Source of the DNA: Peterkaempfera podocarpi
GTDB taxonomy: Bacteria; Actinomycetota; Actinomycetes; Streptomycetales; Streptomycetaceae
Assembly: GCF_042466665.1 (NCBI RefSeq)
Contig: NZ_CP162102.1
Span: forward strand, 1,054,001 to 1,118,000
Direction of reading: 5' to 3'
Length of the DNA: 64,000 bases
The translations under genes and the position numbers were made by a program. This document shows positions 51,593 to 64,000 of the stretch, piece after piece; position 1 is the stretch's first letter; each line of letters starts with the position of its first letter. Below the pieces are notes generated by a model. It was not told the origin of the DNA. It made no database searches and was given only the letters and a program-made list of their open reading frames with translations.

Positions 51593-54500
51593 GAGGTCTC
51601 CGTCTCCAGTTCGGCGAGCAGTTCGTCAAGGTCGTCGAGGTCTTCGAGCCCGGCCAGTTCCGCCTGTTCCTGCACGATGCACAGGGCCAGGCCGGCGACT
51701 GTCGGCTCCTCGTAGAAGACGCGCAGCGGCAGTTCGGTGCCCAGTTCCTCCCTGGCCCGCGCGGCGAAACGAGCGGCCAGCAGCGAGTGCAGGCCGAGGT
51801 CGAAGAGGTTGTCGTGCACTCCGACCGCGTCGAGGCCGAGCAGTTCGCCCACGAGATCGGCGATCGACTGCTCCAGCGGAGTGCGCGGGGCCACCGCCTC
51901 GCCCCCGCCTGCCAGCTCCGCCCGGGTGGGCGCCGGCAGGGCCGCCCGGTCGAGCTTGCCGTTCGCGTTGAGCGGCAGCTGCGGGAGGACGACCAGGACC
52001 TCGGGCACCAGATAGCCCGGCAGTTCCTCGCGCAGTGCGGCACGCAGCGCCGCGCCGTCCGGCGCGACCCCGTCGGCGGCCGGGGTCACATAGCCGACGA
52101 GCCGCTTCTCCCCCGGCCGGTCCTCGCGCACCAGGACCACCGCATGGCCCACGGAGGGCTGCGCGGTCAGCCGCGTCTCCGCCTCTCCCGGCTCGATCCG
52201 GTGACCGCGGATCTTCACCTGCTGGTCGACCCGGCCCAGGAATTCCAGCCGGCCGCGGCGGTCCTGGCGGGCCAGGTCCCCGGTGCGGTAGAGACGTGCG
52301 CCGGGGATGCCGCTCAGATGGTCCGGGAGAAAGCGCGCCGAGGTCGCGCCGGGTCGGCCGATGTAGCCGCGGGCCAGTCCGGCGCCCCCGAGGTGGAGCT
52401 CGCCCGGGACGCCCGGCGGGACGGGGCGGCCGCTGCGGTCGAGCAGGTAGCAGCGGGTGTTGGGCAGCGGCCTGCCGATGGGAAGGGCGGTTGTCACCGG
52501 CTCCGCCCGCACCGGCTCGGTGGTGGAGGTGCAGCCTGCCTCGGTGATGCCGTAGACATGGACGAGCGGGACACCCCACTGCTGCCAGTCGGCAAGCCGG
52601 TCCGCCCGGACCCGCTCTCCGCCCATCGCGACGACCCGGAGCGAGGCCGGCGGCCTGCCGTCCTCCCGCACCAGCTGCTCCACCCACTCATGCCAGTACG
52701 CGGTGGTCAGCTCGAGCGCGGTGATCCGGTGGCGGTCCAGATAGCCGCCCAGGTCGACGCCCTCGGCGAGAATCCGGCTGCCGGGCAGCACCAGCGTCGC
52801 CCCGGCCGCGAGCACCGGCAGCACCTCCTCCAGCAGAACGTCGAAGCCGACCGGTGCGAGCTGAAGGAAGCGGTCCCCCTGGTCGAGGCCGAGCTTCTCG
52901 CGCATCGCCAGGGCCAGGTTCACCAGACTGCGCTGGTCGAACATCACCCCCTTGGGGCGGCCGGTGGTCCCGGAGGTGAAGAAGACACAGGCCAGACCGG
53001 AGGGATGGACCGAGGCGGCAGTCCGGGCCGGTCCTTCCTCCTGGGCCGTGGCGACCGGCACCGTGGCTCGGCCGGAGAAGGCCGGGTCACCCTCGCCGCG
53101 GCCTCCCTGACCGGTGAGCACCAGCGCCGGCGCTGCCGTCTCCAGCACCTGCTCGACCCGGGCGGTGGGGTGGGCCGGGTCGAGGGTCAGGAAGGCCGCT
53201 CCCGCCTTGAGCACTCCGAGCAGGGCGACGACCAGGTCCTCCGTGGCGCCCGCGTCCACCGCGACGACTGCCTCCCGCCCCACTCCCCGGTCCTGCAGCG
53301 CGGTGGCGCACCGGGACGCGCGCCGCTCCAGCTCGGCGTAGCTCAGGACGCGGCCCTGGCACTCCAGGGCGGGCGCATCGGGGGTGAGCGCCGCCCGCTC
53401 CGCGATCAGCTGCGCGATCGTGGCCTGCGGAATCTCCCGCGCGGTCGCGTTCCACTCCTGCAGCAGCGTCCGCCGTTCGTCCGTGTCCATCAGCGGCAGG
53501 CTTCCGATCGCGGTCTGCGGATCCGCGACCGCCGCTTCCAGCAACAGGACGAACCGAGCGGCAAGCTGGGCGACACCGGCGGCGTCGAAGAGGTCCGTGG
53601 CGTACTCGACCGTGAAGTCGAGGGTGTCGTCCGACTCCACAGCGGTGAACATCAGGTCCATCAGGCAGGTGTCCGTGCCCGAGCCCAGCGGGGTGACATC
53701 GAGCCCTTCGAATCCCGTGTCGGGCAGGGGGGCGCTCTGCAGCGTCAGCATGGTCTGGAAGAGCGGATGGCGAGCCGGGTCGCGCTCCGCACCCACGCTG
53801 TCGAGCACCCGGTCCAGCGGCACGTCCTGGTGGTCGAAGTCGGCCAGGGTCCGCTCCTTGGTGCGCCGGAGCAGTTCCGCGAAGGCCGGGTCCCCGCTCA
53901 GATCGCCGCGCAGCGCCAGGGTGTTGACGAAGCAGCCGACGACGCCGTCGAGTTCCGGCCTGGTGCGCCCGGCCACCGGGGTGCCGACGATGACGTCCGC
54001 TGCCCCGGTGAGCCGGGCCAGCAGCGTCTGGTAGCCGGCCAGCAGGGTCATGAACAGTGTGGCCCCGCGCTCGGCGGAGAGGCGGCGCAGCGCCGCGGTC
54101 AGCGCGGCGGGCAGCCGGAACTCGTGGGTGCCTCCTGCCAGGCTGGGTACTGCGGGCCTGGCCCGGTCCGCGGGGAGCTCCAGCACGGGCAGCGAGCCGC
54201 TGAGGCGGTCACGCCAGTGGTCGAGCTGCCGCTCCCAGAACGGCTGCAGCTCCTCGCTGGTCTGCCAGGCCGCGAAGTCCCGGTACCGGACCGGGAGCGC
54301 GGGCAGGGATCCGCCGTCGTAGAGCGTCCCGAGGTCGTCGACGAGTACGGCCATCGACCAGCCGTCCATGGCGATGTGATGCACATTCAGCAGCAGGACG
54401 TGGTCCCGGGGCGCCAGACGGAGAAGTTCCGCGCGGAAGGGCGCCTCATCCGCCAGGGCGAACGGCCGCACGGCGAAGGCCCGGACGCGTTCCGCCACCT

Positions 54501-57500
54501 CCTCCTCCGCGACCGGCCCGGTCACCGTCAGTGGGTGCTCGGGAACGGGCATGACCCGCTGTGCGGGCACCCCCTCCCGGGAGGAGACGGCGGTGCGCAG
54601 CACCTCGTGCCGCTCCAGGATCCCGCGCACCGCTTCGGCCAGGGCCTTCTCGTCCAGCGGCCCGCTGATCCTGACTGCCGCGGGCACGTTGTAGGCCGGA
54701 CTTCCGGGAGCCATCAGGTCGAAGATCCACATGCGCTGCTGAGCAAAGGAGAGCGGCAGCTCGGATTCGCCGGCGACCGGGCGGATGGGTGGCGGCACCG
54801 ACTCCGGCTCCCGGGTGCGCAGCCGCTGGACGAGGTCGGCCTGGGCCGCCACGGTCACCGCGCCGAAGAGGTCGCTCAGCCGGAGTTCGATCCCGAACTC
54901 GGCGCGCAGGGCCACCACCAGCCGGTTGGCCAGCAGCGAGTGCCCGCCCAGCGCGAAGAAGTCGCTGTGGACATCGTCCACCGGCAGCCCGAGGAGCTGC
55001 TGCCAGATCCCGGCCACCGCTGCCTCCAGCGGCGTACGGGGCGCCATCGCCGGAACCGCTCCCGCGGCCGTGCCGAGGACGGGCTCCGGCAGCGCGTCGT
55101 AGTCGACCTTGCCGTTGGCGGTCAGGGGCAGCTCCGCCAGCTCCGCCCATGCGGAGGGGACCATGTGCCCGGGAAGCCGCTCGGCGAGACAGGCCGCCAG
55201 CTCCCCTGGGTTCAGTGGCCGCCGGCCGACCCACCAGGCCACCAGGCGCTGTCCGGCCACGGGGTCCGGGCGGGCCGCGACCACAGCGTCGGCGACGTCG
55301 GGGTGGCCCAGCAGGGCGAAGGCCACCTCGTCCGGCTCCACCCGGAAGCCGCGGATCTTGACCTGGCGGTCGACGCGGCCGAGCAGTTCCACGACACCGT
55401 CCGCCCGCCACCGCGCCAGGTCGCCGGTACGGTAGATCCGCTCCCCCGCACGGTAGGGGTGCGGCCGGTAGCGGTCCGCGGTCTGCCCCGGGCGACCCAG
55501 GTATCCGCGGGCCAGGCTCCCGCCCGCGAGGCAGAGCTCGCCGACGACTCCCGGCGGGACCAGCCGGAGCTTGTCGTCGAGGACCAGAAGCTGCTGGTTG
55601 GCCAGGGGTGTTCCATAGGGGACCCGGCCGGTGACCGGCCCGGTCACCCGGTGGAGGTTGGAACAGATGGACGCCTCGGCGACGCCTCCCGCGTTGATCA
55701 GAGCGGCGCCGGGGGCGGCCAGGGCCACCATCCGGTGGAGGGAGGGAGGCATGACGTCGCCGCCGCACTGCACCACGCGGAGCGAGTCCAGCCTCCGGCC
55801 GTCACCCAGGGCCGCAGTCAGCAGTGCCTCGGCCCCGGAAGGCGTCATATGCCACCAGGTGATCCTGTGCCGCTCGACGAGGTCCACCCAGTGGTGCGGG
55901 TCGCGCGCGAACTCGTGCTCGGGTGTCACGGTCGCCGCGCCGACGAGCAGGGGGGCCAGGCAGTCGAAGACCGCCGGGTCGAAGGAGGGGGAGAACATAC
56001 CGCTCATCCGGTCGCCCGGCCCGTAGCCGAGGACCCGCTCAAGACCGGCGAAGGTGTTGAGAATGCCCTGGTGGGGGACCCCGACGCACTTGGGGCGGCC
56101 GGTGGAGCCGGAAGTGAAGACGAGGTAGGCCAGGTGAGCGGGGAGGACACCGGTGGCGCCGGAGAACTCGGCCCCCTCGGGATCCAGGTCCTCGACCACC
56201 ACCACGTTCGCGTCACCGGGCAGCAGCCGGGCGGTGGCCCGCTCCACAAGGGTCACGGCGGGACGGGCGTCGGCAAGCATGTCGGCGAGCCGGCCGGGCG
56301 GGTAGTCCGGGTCCAGGGCGAGGAACGCACCCCCCGCCCGCAGGGCGCCGAGCATGCCGGCCGGCAGTGCCGCACCGCGGCGGACACAGATGCCGACGGG
56401 GACGTCCGGGCCGACGCCGTGCCCGCGCAGCGCCGCTGCGATCCGCCCTGCCCAGGTCCACAGCTCCCGGTAGGACGTCTCCCGTCCGGTGCCGTCGATC
56501 ACCGCGGGGGCTTCGGGGGTGCGGGCCACCTGGGCGGCAACGAGTTCGTGGAGGCATGAGTCCCCCGGCGCCTCGTCCGGAAGGGGATTCCACTCCTCGA
56601 GCGCCAGCCGAGTGGCCTCCGCGTCGAGGATCGGCAGCTCGAACACCGACGTCCGAGGGGCGGCGAGAGCTGCGGTCAGCAGCGTCGTCCAGTGGCCTGC
56701 CAGGCGGTCGACGGTCTCCGCGTCGAAGAGATCGGTTGCGTACTCGACGAACCCGATGAACTCGCCGTTCTCCTCGGTCAGCTGGAAGTCGAGGTCCAGG
56801 TGGGCGTCGCGGCGTGCCACGCGGACCGCCTCGACGTCGAGGCCGGTGAGGGCGGGCACGGTCGCGGGGGCGTTCTGGAGGACGAAGCCCACCTGGGACA
56901 GCGGGTTCCGCGAGAGGTCGCGTTCCGGGGCCAGGGCTTCGACGAGCCTGTCGAAGGGGAGCTCGCGATGCTCGAAGGCGTCCAGCGTGGCTTCGCGTAC
57001 CCGGTCGATCAGCGTCTCGAAGCTGGGCTCGCCGGTGAGCGAGGTGCGGAGCAGAACCGTGTTGACGAGGCAGCCGACCAGACGCTCGGTACCCGGCGGC
57101 CGAGTGGCGGGACCCGTCAGAACGACGACGTCGGTATCGCCGCTGCAGCGGGCGAGGACGGCCTGGAGTCCGGCCAGGACCACCATGAAAGGCGTCGCTC
57201 CCGAGCGGCGGCTGTACTCCCGGACACGGTCGGAGAGGGCCGTGCCGAAGGCGACGGGAACAGTGGCACCGCGGAAACTGCGCACAGCCGGCCGCTGCCG
57301 GTCCGTCGGCAGCCCGAGGGCCTGGGGCGCCCCGGCCATCCGAGCCGTCCAGTGTCGGAGCAGCTGCTCTCCGTAGGGCCCGTCGAGCACCGCCTGACGC
57401 TGCGCCACATGGTCCGGGTAGCGGACGGGCATGGGCGCGAACACGGGCGTGCGCCCTTCGAGTCGCGCTGCGTAGGCCTGCGAGAGCTCGTCCATGAGCA

Positions 57501-58007
57501 GTCCGAACGACCATCGGTCGACCACGATGTGCTGCAGCGCGACGACCAGCATGTGGTCGTCGGGCCCGACGGCGATGAGCTCGGCCCGCATCAGCGGCCC
57601 CTTCGCCAGGTCGAAGCGGCGAGAGGCCGCCGTCGCCGCACGGTCCAACGCCCACGCGGCACGCTCCTCCGGGGTCCGGCCGCGGGCGTCGATCCGCTCC
57701 AGTTCGAACCGGCGCCGCGGCAGGATCAGTTGGACGGGGACCCCGCCCCGGGCGGGGAAGACGGTGCGCAGGGACTCATGGCGGTCCACAAGCACCTGGA
57801 AGGCGTTCTCGAGTGCGTCATGGTCCAGCCGGCCGCGCAGACGCAGCGCCGCAGCACTGTTGTAGACCCCGTCCGCGCCGTCCATCTGCTCGATCAGCCA
57901 GAATCTGCGCTGGGCGGCGGAGACCGGGAGGATCTCGACGGCGCGGACCGGGGCGTGTTCGGTCGTGGTCACGGAGGGCTCCTGAATCGGTGGGCACGTC
58001 GGCGAGG

Positions 58008-58011
<4 letters not shown>
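51589..58011 (-). CDS. NRPS-2: C-A-T-C-A-T
   Basis: A 2140-residue two-module synthetase. Module 1: C with an altered active-site motif (LQHIVVDRW in place of HHxxxDG, second His kept), A with TSGSTGRPK, YRTGDLARW and NGKVDYD but an odd A5 (INAGGVAEAS for YGPTE), pocket D-P-F-H-Q-G-A-I-C-K, near the Dpg code D-P-Y-H-G-G-T-L-C-K; T at GGHSLL near residue 1020. Module 2: C (HHIAMDGWS), A with pocket D-V-E-E-A-G-V-C-T-K, two acidic residues suiting a guanidine side chain such as capreomycidine; T with LGLHSLL (Ser kept). The acidic C-terminus (DDLDELLAELE) looks like a docking tail. GTG 58011 overlaps the NRPS-1 stop; GTG 57971, with CAGGAG upstream, is an alternative. Confidence 0.93.
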
Positions 58012-61319
<3,308 letters not shown>

Positions 61320-61357
61320 GGAACTTCCTGGGGCAGTGGGCGGGCAGGGGCTCCGGG

Positions 61358-62744
61358 TCAGCGACCCGCGTGGTGCGGCAGCGGGAAGTCCCGGCACAGG
61401 TCCGACACGGCGGCGCGGACCTTCGCGGCGGTCCGGGCGTCGAGTGCGGTGCTCCGCCCGCTGGTCGGGGCGAGGGCACTCAGCACCCGGTCCACCAGGG
61501 CGGCGCACAGTCGTATCACGCGGGCCCATGCCGCGCAGCGCCAGGGTGTTGGTGCCGAACCTGATGCCGCTGGTGACCCGCGGCCCGTGGGTGTCCCCGG
61601 GTATGACGTTGCGGTTGACGACGATCCCGCAGGAGGCCAGGGCCTGTTCGGCCGCGGCGCCGGTCAGGCCGAGCCGTGCGACGTCAAGGAGCACCATGTG
61701 GTTGTCCGTCCCTCCGGTCACCAGCCGGTGGCCGAGCGCGCTGAAGGCGTCGGCCAGCGCCTGCGCGTCCTCGCGCACCAGGGCGGCGAGGGCACGGAAG
61801 CGCGGTTCGGCCGCGGCCGCGAAGGCCCGTGCCTTGGCGGCGACGGCCCCCAGGTCGGGGGTCCCCTGCAGGAAGGGGAAGGTGCCGTGCTGCATCGCCT
61901 GCGCGAGCGTCCGGCTCTGGCCGGGCACCGGCTCGCCGGCGTCCCTGCCCAGCAGGATGAGTCCGCCGCGGGGCCCGTAGAGCTGCTTGTAGGTGCTGGT
62001 CGTGGTGATGTGGGCGTGGTCCACCGGGCTGGGGTGCTCACCCGCCGCCACGAGTCCGGCGATGTGCGAGATGTCCGCGAGCAGGAACGCGCCCACGCTG
62101 TCGGCGATGGTGCGGAAGCGGGCGAAGTCGATCGTCCGCGGATAGGAGCTGGCTCCGCACACGATGACCTTCGGCCGGTGTTCGCGCGCCGCACGTTCCA
62201 CCGCCCGGTAGTCGATGAAGCCGTCCCGGTCTGTCCCGTAGCCGAAGGATCTGAAGTAGCGGCCGGTCACCGAGGCCGAGGAGCCGTGCGTGAGATGCCC
62301 GCCCGCGCTCAGCTCCATCCCGAGCAGCGTGTCCCCGGGCCGCATCAGGGTGCACAGGACGATCTGGTTGGCGGTACTGCCCGAGTGCGGCTGGACATTG
62401 GCGTAGCGCGCGGAGAACAGGTCCCGTGCGCGCCGCACCGCGAGCTCCTCGACCTCGTCCACGATCTCGCAGCCCGCGTGGTACCGGTTCCCCGGATAGC
62501 CCTCGGTGGTGACGTTCCCGATCGAACTCCCCGAGCAGGCCAGCACGGAGGGGTCCGCGCTGCTGGAGGCGGCCACCATCATCAGCGTGTCCCGCTGACG
62601 CTCGTGCTCGCGCCACAGCAGTCCGTGCAGCTCCGGATCCTGCTCCTGCAGTTGCTCCGCCCCACGCTGCGCGTGGCGGGCGAGCAGCCCCGGATCGCCG
62701 GCCCCGGCCGTCGCGAGCGCCGGCTCCTGGGTGATCGTCAACAT
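61358..62744 (-). CDS. Serine hydroxymethyltransferase homologue with a 3' frameshift
   Basis: A GlyA-type PLP enzyme. ATG 62744 has AGAGGAG eight bases upstream. Motifs are intact: VQPHSGSTANQ, ADISHIAGLVAAGEHP, and the PLP lysine K253 in TTTSTYKQLYGPRGG. After GIRFGTNTLALRGMGP the frame is lost; the expected C-terminus (CAALVDRVLSALAP to DFPLPHHAGR, stop at 61358) continues in the neighbouring frame if one base near 61518-61524 is skipped, giving 461 residues. Without the correction it runs on in frame into NRPS-1 with nonsense between. In a peptide cluster it could supply or modify a beta-hydroxy amino acid from glycine and an aldehyde, or simply provide serine/glycine. Frameshift may be real or an error. 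Confidence 0.8.
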
Positions 62745-62790
62745 CGTGTGGTCTCCTCTGAGAGTTGCGGGGGCGGTTCCTGCGGGGCGT

Positions 62791-64000
62791 TCAGCGCCAC
62801 CTGTCCGACGGGCCGGTACCGGAGCGGGCGGGGCCGTGTCCGTAGGCGTCCGCCACGGCATCCGCCGCCGCGTCGGGCCCCTGGCGCAGCTGCTCTGCGG
62901 TGAACCGGAGGACGGGCCGCACCGGGACCAGCCGATGTTCGGTCGCGTGGCGGTGGCGCCCGCCTCCGGTGATGTGCAGCAGCACGGTGGCTTCCCGTCG
63001 TACGCGCCCTTGTTCGACGGCACGCTGCAGGCAGGCCAGCGCGACCCCCGCGGCGGGCTCGATGTCGATGCCCTCCGTCCTGAGGAAGAGCTGCTGTGCG
63101 GCGACGGCTTCGTCCCTGCCGCACACCGACAGGGCGCCTTCGCTCTGCCGCAGGGCCTGGCGGATGCCGCCGAGCACCGACCAGGCGGGCCGACGTGTCG
63201 TCAGCTCCTGGGCGTAGGCGTCCGCCGGTGTACCGCGCAGTGCATGCTCCGCCGGCAGGGTGGACTGCCCGGCCTGCCATGCGTCGTGCATGGGGGCGAA
63301 CTCGCGGTTCTGGCAGAGCAGCAGCCGCGGCCGGCCGGTGGACGAGCCGTTCTCGGCCTCCGGGAAGCCGGCGTCGAGCAGCCGCCCCGCGGCCTCGTGC
63401 GCGGCGATGGCGCCGGCACCGCTGCCCACGGCTTGGACGTAGTGGTCCGGCAGCCGTCCGATGGCCTCGGCCGCGGCCAGCAGAGCGGTGCCGAGACCGT
63501 CGCGGCGGGCCACGTTCCTGGTGCCGCCCTCCGGGTGGAAACCGGGTCGCGCGGCGAGGGCGTCGGCCAGCTCGATGGCGTCGGCGTACTCACCCTCCAC
63601 CGCGACGACCCGCACCGAACGGGAGAGCGGGGAGGCCGACCTCAGCCCGGCCAGGGCCCGCTCCGGCACGATCACCACGCAGGGCTGCCCCTGCTGGGAG
63701 AAGACCCTCAAAAAGGCAGCGGCGGTATTGCCGGCCGAGGCCACGACGGGCACCGGCGGCAGCTCCGGCAGCCTGGCCGCCACCGTCCAGGCCTCGAGCT
63801 CCTTGAAGCTGCCGGTCTCCAGCTCGGCCTTGCGCTCCGGCCAGTATCCGCTGAAGGCCACCCACAGCCGCGCAAGGCCCAGCTCGCGGCCGAGGTGTTC
63901 GGCCGGGAAACTGACGCTGGTGGGCGTGGCGGGCAGGATCCTGGCCACCGGCAGCCAGTTCCGGTACCGGAACAGGCCCGGCTCGGCAGCAGGCTGGAAT
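62791..64000 (-). CDS. Threonine synthase / cysteate synthase-like PLP enzyme, 5' end beyond the window
   Basis: About 400 residues are visible and the frame is open through the right edge; the upstream residues GLFRYRNWLPV belong to the fold, so the GTG at 63948 is not the real start. It is a fold-type II PLP enzyme: SFKELEAWTVAARL holds the PLP lysine, ASAGNTAAAFLRVFS the phosphate/substrate loop, and SGAGAIAAHEA the PLP-phosphate loop. The motif FSGYWPERKAELETGSFKELEA is like that of cysteate-synthase-type paralogues of threonine synthase, which replace a beta- or gamma-phosphate with a nucleophile. It lies 46 bases upstream of the SHMT gene and probably makes a cluster-specific amino acid. 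The substrate is unknown. Confidence 0.75.
   Translation of the reverse strand, partial: FQPAAEPGLFRYRNWLPVARILPATPTSVSFPAEHLGRELGLARLWVAFSGYWPERKAELETGSFKELEAWTVAARLPELPPVPVVASAGNTAAAFLRVFSQQGQPCVVIVPERALAGLRSASPLSRSVRVVAVEGEYADAIELADALAARPGFHPEGGTRNVARRDGLGTALLAAAEAIGRLPDHYVQAVGSGAGAIAAHEAAGRLLDAGFPEAENGSSTGRPRLLLCQNREFAPMHDAWQAGQSTLPAEHALRGTPADAYAQELTTRRPAWSVLGGIRQALRQSEGALSVCGRDEAVAAQQLFLRTEGIDIEPAAGVALACLQRAVEQGRVRREATVLLHITGGGRHRHATEHRLVPVRPVLRFTAEQLRQGPDAAADAVADAYGHGPARSGTGPSDRWR

Noticed and set aside
51787..56559. A 1590-codon open frame antisense to NRPS-2
   Set aside because: Low-complexity Gly/Arg/Gln-rich protein; typical of antisense frames in high-GC DNA opposite a real gene with clear domains.

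Overview
The window is high-GC actinobacterial DNA. Codon use with GC-rich third positions, frequent GTG starts, ATGA/GTGA stop-start overlaps, a Tat-exported phospholipase C and a 3,5-dihydroxyphenylglycine (Dpg) locus all point to Streptomyces or a close relative such as Kitasatospora or Streptacidiphilus. No rRNA, tRNA or CRISPR array was seen.

Layout. (1) 1-3413, minus strand: a translationally coupled operon of an ECF sigma factor, a membrane protein, an ABC ATPase and an ABC membrane subunit cut by the left edge. (2) 3.7-5.6 kb: an XRE/MmyB-type regulator coupled to a quinone oxidoreductase-like dehydrogenase. (3) 6.1-10 kb: an endonuclease/exonuclease/phosphatase-family protein and a Tat-dependent phospholipase C, closed by an 18-bp terminator stem. 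(4) 10.3-13.0 kb: small accessory genes and a decayed RRQRL-type zinc-binding gene, suggesting old mobile-element debris. (5) 13.1-22.1 kb: one secreted polymorphic toxin of about 3008 residues (beta-propeller-like repeats, two ALF/Ala-rich coiled-coil units, a HINT self-processing domain and a C-terminal deaminase warhead), with a probable immunity gene directly downstream. (6) 22.3-28 kb: a lipoprotein, an Smr-domain protein, a DUF1906 secreted protein, a GH18 chitinase, a nested-hairpin terminator and an ISAs1-family transposase fragment.

(7) 28.7 kb to the right edge: a nonribosomal peptide cluster with two convergent operons. The plus-strand operon holds a membrane-anchored penicillin-acylase-type hydrolase, an HpgT-type aminotransferase and DpgA-B-C-D, a complete route to Dpg. 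The minus-strand operon, read right to left, holds a threonine/cysteate-synthase-like enzyme, an SHMT, NRPS-1 (C-A*-T with a degenerate A domain), NRPS-2 (C-A-T-C-A-T), a VioD-like capreomycidine synthase, a VioC-like arginine hydroxylase, NRPS-3 (C-A-T-C-A-T-C-A-T-TE), an MFS exporter and a type II thioesterase. NRPS-3 is split by a one-base deletion, and the SHMT carries a one-base shift near its 3' end.

Adenylation pockets read by eye suggest Dpg-like, then basic (capreomycidine fits), then Asp-like, then two unassigned residues; the last two come from a tandem duplication of almost identical modules that differ mainly in the pocket region. The combination of Dpg and capreomycidine precursors, a dead A domain and a possible extracytoplasmic acylase is the most interesting system here. 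No epimerase domain, MbtH-like protein or pathway regulator is visible, so the cluster probably continues past the right edge.
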